Shown here: positions 8,095 through 14,361 of the stretch, in pieces
Position numbering within the stretch: position 1 is the first letter of the stretch
How the letters are laid out: the number at the start of each line of letters is the position of its first letter
DNA from: Azotosporobacter soli
Lineage (GTDB): Bacteria; Bacillota; Negativicutes; SG130
Direction of reading: 5' to 3'
Assembly: GCF_030542965.1 (NCBI RefSeq)
Contig: NZ_JAUAOA010000030.1
Coordinates: 1-35,402, forward strand
DNA: 35,402 bases
The notes under the pieces: model-generated
Told to the model about the DNA's origin: nothing
What the model saw: only the letters and a program-made list of their open reading frames with translations
Database searches by the model: none
Program-made: the position numbers and the translations under genes

Positions 8095-8475
8095 ATGACG
8101 GCAAAGCTTATTTTGTTTCCATCCCTGAAAGAAAGCAGCATTGAAGAAACACCGCGAGAAACCATTACAAATGTTCTGTTTGAATACTTACAAGAAATTT
8201 CAACCGACAATGATTTTATCCATTACATTTCTAACCGGATGACGGAGTTTGTCTTGCGCTACGCCAGCCGTTCTTATACCCCTGTTGTAAAAATGGATTT
8301 TCCATCCTATCTTTCCACCCAAGATGCCGAATCACTACTAGCGGCAATCGATGAAACGATTCAGAGCGCTTCTAACGAAATGAATCAGCTATTAAAACAA
8401 ATAATTATCGAACGCCTTCAATTTGAAATTGATATTTATCGATCGACTGCTCCATCCTTCTCCCGGATTAAGTAA
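8095..8475 (+). CDS. Protein of unknown function downstream of csrA
   Basis: I do not recognise this 126-residue protein. It is soluble and mostly helical: an N-terminal part (RETITNVLFEYLQEISTDNDFIHYISNRMTEFVLRYAS), a short beta-like stretch (YTPVVKMDFP), then a long helix (DAESLLAAIDETIQSASNEMNQLLKQIIIERLQFEIDIY). AAGGAGG lies 8 nt before the ATG. It starts 42 bp after csrA, so it is likely cotranscribed and may concern CsrA or flagellar control. That is inferred only from position. Confidence 0.65.
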   Translation: MTAKLILFPSLKESSIEETPRETITNVLFEYLQEISTDNDFIHYISNRMTEFVLRYASRSYTPVVKMDFPSYLSTQDAESLLAAIDETIQSASNEMNQLLKQIIIERLQFEIDIYRSTAPSFSRIK

Positions 8476-8526
8476 TTTTTCATCTTCCTCTCAAATTTCG
8501 CACCACTAATTAATGCTTTCTAAAAT

Positions 8527-8574
8527 AAAAGCGTCGCACCTTTAAAGGAATCCTTTATCGGTGTGACGTTTTTA
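8527..8574. terminator. Bidirectional terminator between the csrA operon and a response regulator
   Basis: GCGTCGCACC pairs with GGTGTGACGT, with a second TAAAGGA/TCCTTTA pairing inside. A- and T-runs flank it. It serves converging genes ending at 8475 and 8606. Confidence 0.85.
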
Positions 8575-8605
8575 TTATTACTTGACTACTTGACGTATCT
8601 GATCT

Positions 8606-9322
8606 TTACGATGTAGCCGAATGCGCCGACGCAAGCACACCCTTTGCCATGGCCATATTGCTGCATTTTTGCAAATAATATCCCATCCCTCGTACGGTCT
8701 TTATATTGAGCAAGTCAATTTTCTTACGCAGATAATGGATATAAATATTGATTGTGCTCTCTTCTGCATAGGAATTATAGCCCCATACCTTTTCAATAAT
8801 TCTCTGCTTTGTTACTACCTGCCCCTGATTCCGTATCAGAAGTTCTAAGATTTGCGCTTCTTTTAGAGTTAACTGAATTACCATGCCGTTTTGAGTAACC
8901 TGCGCTCGCTGCGGATCAAAAACCATCTCTCCTATTGTCAGAACATTGTTGACGATTTCTGTATTTCTTCGCCGCGCTAACGCTTGCAATCGTGCGACCA
9001 GCTCCACATTAGAAAATGGTTTGACTAAATAATCGTCGGCTCCCGCATTTAATCCTTCTGCCCTGTCATTGGGCGTATCTTTTGCCGTCAAAAAAATAAT
9101 CGGGGTATTGAACCCTAGTTTTCTAAATTCTTTGAGCAAAGACAATCCATCTAAACCAGGCAACATTCGATCCAGAATAATAATGTCGTAAACATTCGTG
9201 CAGGCCATTTCAATACCGATCTCACCGTCATTGGCAACATCGACAACAAATCCATTGTGTTTCAACAAATACGCTAGTGCATCCGCTAACTTCAGCTCAT
9301 CTTCGATTAACAGTATTTTCAC
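8606..9322 (-). CDS. OmpR/PhoB-family response regulator
   Basis: This 238-residue DNA-binding regulator has a receiver domain (1-115) followed by a winged-helix domain (about 128-222). The likely phosphorylated residue is Asp51 in IIILDRMLPG. The acidic pocket is ED at 7-8, and the conserved lysine lies in DYLVKPF. The DNA-binding part reads LTLKEAQILELLIRNQG...VWGYNSYAEESTINIYIHYLRKKID...VRGMGYYL. About 20 extra residues (CSNMAMAKGVLASAHSATS) extend past the usual end. No histidine kinase gene is adjacent, so it is an orphan here. A repeat in its upstream region (9394-9410) could be its own binding site. Target genes are unknown. Confidence 0.88.
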   Translation of the reverse strand: MKILLIEDELKLADALAYLLKHNGFVVDVANDGEIGIEMACTNVYDIIILDRMLPGLDGLSLLKEFRKLGFNTPIIFLTAKDTPNDRAEGLNAGADDYLVKPFSNVELVARLQALARRRNTEIVNNVLTIGEMVFDPQRAQVTQNGMVIQLTLKEAQILELLIRNQGQVVTKQRIIEKVWGYNSYAEESTINIYIHYLRKKIDLLNIKTVRGMGYYLQKCSNMAMAKGVLASAHSATS

Positions 9323-9393
9323 TACAACACCTACTTGGCCACAACCTTGTGTAAATTATCCATCCTTAGATAATCTACATTCTGACATAACTT

Positions 9394-9410
9394 TATTAAA
9401 CTTTTATTAA
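9394..9410 (-). promoter_or_regulatory. PhoP-box-like direct repeat upstream of the response regulator
   Basis: On the minus strand TTAATA occurs twice, separated by 5 bp (11-bp period). This is the spacing bound by PhoP/OmpR-family dimers, and TTAATA fits the Bacillus PhoP repeat. It sits between the regulator and flagellin genes, about 72 bp before the regulator start. Self-regulation is inferred. Confidence 0.45.
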
Positions 9411-9488
9411 ATTTCAGCTTAATCATAGCGTAATTTGCAAAATAATAAATGATTATATATTTTTTTGTAAAACACGCCATTTTATTAA

Positions 9489-9516
9489 TAAACACTAAAT
9501 AATTCGCCGCGAATAT
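9489..9516 (+). promoter_or_regulatory. Candidate flagellar-sigma (sigma-28/sigma-D) promoter of flagellin
   Basis: TAAA (9489-9492) and GCGAATAT (9509-9516; 6 of 8 to GCCGATAT) are separated by 16 bp, close to the normal 15-16. Position upstream of flagellin supports it; the -10 is imperfect. Confidence 0.45.
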
Positions 9517-9533
9517 CTTAGTAAGAAAAGACT

Positions 9534-9633
9534 AAGGAGTGATGCTATGCAGCGAACAGCAAACGATATCTAAATTATTTGAAGCCCTAGGATGCATGGA
9601 AGCTACTTTTTAAAAATCAAGGAGGAATTTATT
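9534..9633 (+). promoter_or_regulatory. Flagellin mRNA leader with GGA motifs and a tiny leader ORF
   Basis: Five GGA triplets start at 9536, 9590, 9598, 9621 and 9624. The last two form the flagellin ribosome site. GGA is the core of CsrA binding sites, and csrA is encoded 1.6 kb upstream. AAGGAG at 9534-9539 also lies 7 nt before an ATG (9547) that opens a nine-codon frame, MQRTANDI and stop (9571-9573). Another frame from 9542 runs 23 residues, but its start is too near the ribosome site. CsrA binding and translation of the leader frame are inferred. Confidence 0.5.
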
Positions 9634-11331
9634 ATGTCGTTAGTAATCAGCACAAACATGTCCGCATTAAACACCACCAATCAGTTGAATAAGAACAGCT
9701 CGCTCATGAATTCATCGCTGCAAAAACTCTCTTCCGGTTATTCCATCAATAGTTCGGCCGATAACGCGGCTGGCCTGTCGATCTCCGAAAAAATGCGTGC
9801 GCAAATTCAAGGCCTCGACCAAGCCAGCAGCAACTCCCAAGACGCAATTTCGCTAGCACAAACAGCAGACGGCGCTCTGGATGAAACAACTTCTATTCTT
9901 AAACGCATGCGCGAATTGGCGGTACAGGCATCCACCGATTCATTGACGGATGATGACCGCTCGAACATCCAAGATGAAACGGATCAGTTGCGCCAGGAAC
10001 TTGATCGTATCTCCAACGATACCGAATACAATACCAAAAAACTCCTCAACGGCGACAGCGGCGCATCAACTGCCGTTTCAGGAACCAATTCCGCCGCAAT
10101 CGATACGGCGAACACAGTCGCCGGTAACAATACCGCTTCCGGCGTCTATACCGTAAACTACACTTCGGTAGCTACTGAAGCGACTACCGGCTTGGCCACG
10201 GCCTCCACTTCCGGTATTACCGCCGCAACAAGTACCATTTCCAGTTCGCTGACCGGCAGCTTTAGCATCAATGGAACCACCATCAACATCGAAAGCAGCG
10301 ATACGATCAGCGGGATCATGGAAAAAATCAATGATGAAACTTCCACGACCGGCGTAACCGCTACTTTGGATACGACGACAGCCGGCAACTATTTCATCAA
10401 GTTGACCGACAGCACTTATGGCAGCAGTTCCAGCATCACGTTAAAAGGTTCGAATGATCTGCTCGGAGCATCCGGCTTATTTAACGCCACTTCCAGCACC
10501 ACAGCCACAAGCGTCACGACGTACGGTACCAATGCCACCGGTACGATTAACGGTGCTACAGCAGTCGGTGAAGGAAACACGCTGAAAGCCTTCGATCTCA
10601 CCGTTTCCGGTGACGATGCAGCGCTCACTACTTTAGGCGGCACGGCAACCGCAACCGCAAATACCGCTTTTGACGCATTGGTAACAGCCATGAGCGCTTC
10701 CACCGGCGCCACTTCGGCCAGCGCAGACAAGTCAGCCGCCGCCGATTACAATACCGCGGTCGCTGGCGGCAGCGCCACTGCCATTGCCAAAGCCAAAGAA
10801 GCTTTGATTAAGCAGGCGGCAGCATCCGATGATGCGACAACCACAACTGACCTTACAGCCTATAAAGCGGCAACCGCAACGACTTTGGCCACCGCTGACG
10901 TAACGGTAGACGCATCCACTGCACTGACGTTCCAGGTAGGCGCAAACACCCACCAAAGCATGAGCCTCTCGATCGGCGACATGGATGCTAATGCCTTAGG
11001 CGTCGCTGGAACCGATTCCGACTCCGGTATTGATCTGACGACCGTTGATGCCGCATCCAGCGCAATCAGCGTAATCGATAAAGCCATCAAGAAAGTTTCC
11101 TCTGAACGCTCCAATCTCGGCGCGGTTCAAAACAGTCTGGAAAGCAACATTAATAATCTGGATACCGAAAGTGAAAATCTGACCTCTGCCGAATCCAACA
11201 TCCGCGATACGGATATGGCTTCCGAAATGTCTACCTACACAAAATTGAGCGTCATCACGCAAGCCGCCACCGCGATGCTGGCCAAAGCCAACCAGCAACC
11301 GCAGCAAGTTCTGACTTTGCTGCAAGGCTAA
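9634..11331 (+). CDS. fliC: Flagellin, the filament subunit
   Basis: Flagellin is exported through the flagellar core and polymerises into the filament. The 565-residue protein has conserved ends: N-terminal D0/D1 (about 1-140; KLSSGYSINSSADNAAGLSISEKM, DEXTDQLRQELDRISNDTEYNTKKLL region) and C-terminal D1/D0 (about 470-565, ending in ANQQPQQVLTLLQG). The centre is variable and rich in Thr, Ser and Ala. It holds a flagellin-IN-like segment (about 208-272) and an alanine-rich helical part (about 335-420). There is no cysteine. The ATG at 9634 is chosen because AAGGAGG lies 8 nt upstream; the frame is open 14 codons further. The gene stands alone with its own promoter and terminator. It is larger than Bacillus Hag (about 300 residues). 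Confidence 0.95.
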   Translation: MSLVISTNMSALNTTNQLNKNSSLMNSSLQKLSSGYSINSSADNAAGLSISEKMRAQIQGLDQASSNSQDAISLAQTADGALDETTSILKRMRELAVQASTDSLTDDDRSNIQDETDQLRQELDRISNDTEYNTKKLLNGDSGASTAVSGTNSAAIDTANTVAGNNTASGVYTVNYTSVATEATTGLATASTSGITAATSTISSSLTGSFSINGTTINIESSDTISGIMEKINDETSTTGVTATLDTTTAGNYFIKLTDSTYGSSSSITLKGSNDLLGASGLFNATSSTTATSVTTYGTNATGTINGATAVGEGNTLKAFDLTVSGDDAALTTLGGTATATANTAFDALVTAMSASTGATSASADKSAAADYNTAVAGGSATAIAKAKEALIKQAAASDDATTTTDLTAYKAATATTLATADVTVDASTALTFQVGANTHQSMSLSIGDMDANALGVAGTDSDSGIDLTTVDAASSAISVIDKAIKKVSSERSNLGAVQNSLESNINNLDTESENLTSAESNIRDTDMASEMSTYTKLSVITQAATAMLAKANQQPQQVLTLLQG

Positions 11332-11341
11332 TCTTAATTTT

Positions 11342-11377
11342 AAAATGCACTGTACGCATGGCGTACAGTGCATTTTT
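11342..11377 (+). terminator. Terminator of flagellin
   Basis: AAAATGCACTGTACGC and GCGTACAGTGCATTTT pair perfectly (16 bp) across ATG, followed by more Ts. It starts 10 bp past the flagellin stop. It matches the IS1182 left-end hairpin at 31 of 36 positions. Confidence 0.93.
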
Positions 11378-11425
11378 CTTTTGCTTGATTTCAAATTCTC
11401 GGCTCCATTTTTCAAAATATAAATC

Positions 11426-11465
11426 GAAGGGTGAAGCAACATTCCTCAATGTTGCTTCACCCTTC
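11426..11465. terminator. Long palindrome after fliS
   Basis: An 18-bp perfect stem (11426-11443 with 11448-11465) closes a 4-nt loop, CCTC. It lies 32 bp beyond the fliS stop, so it is probably the terminator of the flagellar operon on the minus strand. The T-run after it is poor on that strand. Confidence 0.7.
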
Positions 11466-11497
11466 CACGTCTTTTTGCATGAATACTGCATTCTATT

Positions 11498-11890
11498 CTA
11501 CTTTCCTACAACCGCTTTTTTACGCACTTGTTTCATTGCAGAAACCCAAGCTTCACGAAACTCAGTCAACAGTTTCTTCGCTTCCGCCAACTTATTCCGA
11601 TCTTTTTTCATATTGCCTTGAATCAAGCAATGCAAGATGTACTCATCGACAGCAAGCCAGTTTTTAGAAATTTCTTGCTTACGATCCGTCGTCAGCATAA
11701 ACTCACGCATGATATTTTGCGCCCGCAAATTCGCTTTATGCGCCTTTTCTACATCCTGCTTTTCAATCGCAACCATACTTTCCGTAATAAATCGAATAGC
11801 GCCGTCATAGAGCATTAACGTCAATTCTTCCGGCGACGCTGTCATAATCTGTTGTCTTTTATATGCATTCGCAGTATTTGCCGCATACAT
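11498..11890 (-). CDS. fliS: Flagellin export chaperone FliS
   Basis: FliS binds the C-terminal end of flagellin in the cytoplasm and keeps it unpolymerised until export. The 130-residue, all-helical protein starts MYAANTANAYKRQQIMTASPEELTLMLYDGAIRFI, the family hallmark. Length is normal. The ATG at 11890 has GAGGAGG 7 nt upstream; the ATG at 11896 is too close. It is the last gene of the flagellar operon and converges on flagellin, its client. Confidence 0.94.
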   Translation of the reverse strand: MYAANTANAYKRQQIMTASPEELTLMLYDGAIRFITESMVAIEKQDVEKAHKANLRAQNIMREFMLTTDRKQEISKNWLAVDEYILHCLIQGNMKKDRNKLAEAKKLLTEFREAWVSAMKQVRKKAVVGK

Positions 11891-11924
11891 AACCATTCCT
11901 CCTCTACGCTATTACTTTTTACCG

Positions 11925-12344
11925 TTATCCCTTTTCATTGATGAGGCGTCCCCGTGTCAGCACGGCCCACGACGTAACATATTGAGCGCGAACCTGTCTC
12001 TTCACGTTACGGCTTTTCAGCCGTCCGGACACGCTTGCTTTTTCAAGCGCTGCTTTTTGTAAAAGGTGACTGCTTGCCTGCATCAATCGAAGCTGTTTTT
12101 TTTCTATTTCCTCCTGCAGCAAAGCTGCCTCGCTTGTTCTTCGTTCCTCGCCGCAGTCTGCCAAGCGTTCTTCATTCTCCGTCAGTTCTAAAAACAATCG
12201 ATCATACTCTTTTAGCAGCCGAGGCAATCCTTTGATCGTTTCTTGTTGAATCGCCCAGCACTGCGTCGCCAGGTTCGCGGCAAGAGCCTCCAATATCTCT
12301 ATTTTATGCCGCAACAATCCAACTTTTACTTCCGCCTGCGCCAT
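11925..12344 (-). CDS. Coiled-coil flagellar protein, FliT/FlgN-like by position
   Basis: This 139-residue protein is nearly all helical, with heptad-like stretches (LLRHKIEILEALAANLATQ, LLKEYDRLFLELTENEERLADCGEERRTSEAALLQEEIEKKQLRLMQ). The C-terminus is very basic (SGRLKSRNVKRQVRAQYV). It lies between fliD and fliS, where many bacteria have fliT, an export chaperone for FliD. Size and helical content fit FliT or FlgN, but no clear signature is seen, so the name is not assigned. It starts 20 bp after fliD. No signal peptide or membrane segment. Confidence 0.6.
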   Translation of the reverse strand: MAQAEVKVGLLRHKIEILEALAANLATQCWAIQQETIKGLPRLLKEYDRLFLELTENEERLADCGEERRTSEAALLQEEIEKKQLRLMQASSHLLQKAALEKASVSGRLKSRNVKRQVRAQYVTSWAVLTRGRLINEKG

Positions 12345-12364
12345 ACCGACTCACCATCCCAACT

Positions 12365-14347
12365 CTAGCTACTGGAGGTGTACGAAGATAACGCAGAAAG
12401 CTTGGTATTCATCGTACTGATATACGTCTCCAGCGCAGAATATTTTGTATATAACTTATCTTCATAATCATCTAGGCGGTCACTTTCATCATCAATCTGC
12501 TCGCTATATTTATCAATTAATGTCGTCAGATTATTATCCGTATCCGAAGAATCCTCCGTCGTCCCGGCGATCTCAATCAGCAGCCCTTTGTTGCCTGAAC
12601 TGTCTGCAACGGTAGATATGTTCTTTGCAATGATGTCATAAAAGCGATAGGCAATGCCTTCTTCTTTATAACGCGTGCTAAGCTGGCTCGCATTTAAACT
12701 GCGAACAATCCCGGTCGTCCCCAGCGAAGCCGTTTTGCCGGAGGAAGTGGTGTATGTGGATGATGCCTGCTGCGTGAATAATTTCATCACCGCTTCCGGA
12801 TTACTCGCAATCGCCTCTTCTAACGTCGATTCGTCAATCGACAGTTTTCCGTTTTCTGCATAATCATCGCTTGCGGTGATCCCAATGCTGGAAAGACTGC
12901 TTGATTGCCCCGAAATCGAATCCGCTAATGCATTGCGCAGATTGCTCAAAAAACTGGTCAGCGTCGAATCGCCCTCCAGCAACCCGACTTTTGCTTTTGT
13001 TTCCCAACTGGTAATTTCATCATCGGTCATGTCTGCTTTTTGGTCATCCGTAAGAGCCGGATAATCAGAGTCCGCCGTTTCATCCAGCGCGTCATTGATC
13101 GTTTCCATCAAGGTATTGTAGTCATCGACGAAATCCTTGAGCAGATCGTAAACGCCGCTGCTGTCTTGCGTGACGCTGACTGTATCTGCGGTTGAAGAGC
13201 AAGAGGAAGACGTCGTCGTTGTGTCGGTAGTGGTTGTTTTATTTAATGTGTAGGTAACGCCATCAACAGTCACTACATTCGTACTTCGGACATAGCGTTG
13301 ATCATCAATTACGACAATCGAGTCTTTTCCGTCCGTTTGCGTCGTCAACAGCGCCGATATGAAATTGCTGCTTCCGCTGTCAGCGGCAACCAACGAACTT
13401 CCCGCCCCCGTATCATCGGCAGTCAATGCCAGCTTTCCCGTCGTAGAATTGTAAGTCATCGTAGCTCCCGCTGATGACTTATTGATTTCGGACATCATAT
13501 CCGACAAGGTTTCGTCTTCATCAAATGAAAAAGAAACGCCATTGATTGTCATATTAAGATATCCATTATCGAATGTTAATGCATTGCCCGAATTCAATTG
13601 ATCCGCAATGCTGGACAAAGTATCCGAAGTGCTCAACCGATTGGAAAGAACGCCGCTGCTTGTGAATCCAAGATCCGTCAGGCCGCTGTCGCTCGACGAC
13701 GCGGCACTGACCGAAATCGCCTGAACGCCCGAATCTGCGGATGTAATCGTCAAATAGCCTGAAGAGTTTTCGCTGACAGTCACCTTGCCTTCCCCAACAG
13801 CATCGTCGATCGCGTCTTGCAGCCCATCGACATCCTGGGCTGTCATATTATCCAAATCCACCGTATAATCCGTACCGTCAAGCGTCAAAACAAAACTTTC
13901 ACCGCTGAGACTGCTGTAATCCGGCGTTGTCGCTCCTTGGACATCTTTTGTGATACCGCTTCCGCTGAGACTGGCATTTGTAGCCAACTGACACACTTCA
14001 ACCGTATGACTCCCGGCCTTGGCAGTGCTGGACGCCGTTACCGCAACCGCCGACGAAGTGCTGGTCGCAGCATATTGCAAAAAATTCTTTGAGCTTAACA
14101 GACTCGTCGATGAAGACACATTAAAATATTTGCTGCTAAAATCCTGAATATCCGTAATCATCGTACGGTACGCAGTTTGCTTCCATTCCGCCGTTTGCTC
14201 TTTTTGCGTAAGCTTATTGTATTTCTTCGCCCGTTCTGCAAGCATCAACTGATCGACAATCCCGTCCACATCCAAGCCGGACGCCAAACCTGTGATCCGC
14301 GTCGTTCCATTAACCGTGGTCGTAGATATACTGCTGCTTGAAGACAT
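12365..14347 (-). CDS. fliD: Flagellar filament cap protein (hook-associated protein 2)
   Basis: FliD caps the growing filament and helps fold flagellin at the tip. The N-terminus (TRITGLASGLDVDGIVDQLMLAERAKKYNKLTQKEQTAEWKQTAYRTM) is the family signature. The C-terminus (EQIDDESDRLDDYEDKLYTKYSALETYISTMNTKLSALSSY) forms the usual coiled coil. A hook-IN-like segment (LNMTINGVSFSFDEDETLSDMMSEINKSS) lies near residues 260-290. At 660 residues it is longer than most homologues (about 450-500), with extra Ser/Thr-rich central domains. GAGGAGG lies 7 nt before the ATG. It starts 14 bp after flgL. Confidence 0.93.
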   Translation of the reverse strand: MSSSSSISTTTVNGTTRITGLASGLDVDGIVDQLMLAERAKKYNKLTQKEQTAEWKQTAYRTMITDIQDFSSKYFNVSSSTSLLSSKNFLQYAATSTSSAVAVTASSTAKAGSHTVEVCQLATNASLSGSGITKDVQGATTPDYSSLSGESFVLTLDGTDYTVDLDNMTAQDVDGLQDAIDDAVGEGKVTVSENSSGYLTITSADSGVQAISVSAASSSDSGLTDLGFTSSGVLSNRLSTSDTLSSIADQLNSGNALTFDNGYLNMTINGVSFSFDEDETLSDMMSEINKSSAGATMTYNSTTGKLALTADDTGAGSSLVAADSGSSNFISALLTTQTDGKDSIVVIDDQRYVRSTNVVTVDGVTYTLNKTTTTDTTTTSSSCSSTADTVSVTQDSSGVYDLLKDFVDDYNTLMETINDALDETADSDYPALTDDQKADMTDDEITSWETKAKVGLLEGDSTLTSFLSNLRNALADSISGQSSSLSSIGITASDDYAENGKLSIDESTLEEAIASNPEAVMKLFTQQASSTYTTSSGKTASLGTTGIVRSLNASQLSTRYKEEGIAYRFYDIIAKNISTVADSSGNKGLLIEIAGTTEDSSDTDNNLTTLIDKYSEQIDDESDRLDDYEDKLYTKYSALETYISTMNTKLSALSSYTSSS

Positions 14348-14361
14348 TTTCTCGCCTCCTC

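Noticed and set aside
9542-9613. 23-residue leader frame MLCSEQQTISKLFEALG...
   Set aside because: Its ATG lies only 2 nt after AAGGAG, too close for good initiation; the nine-codon frame at 9547 has proper spacing.
9592-9633. Upstream start for flagellin
   Set aside because: There is no ribosome site before 9592, while AAGGAGG precedes 9634 and the protein then starts MSLVISTNMSALN as in other flagellins.
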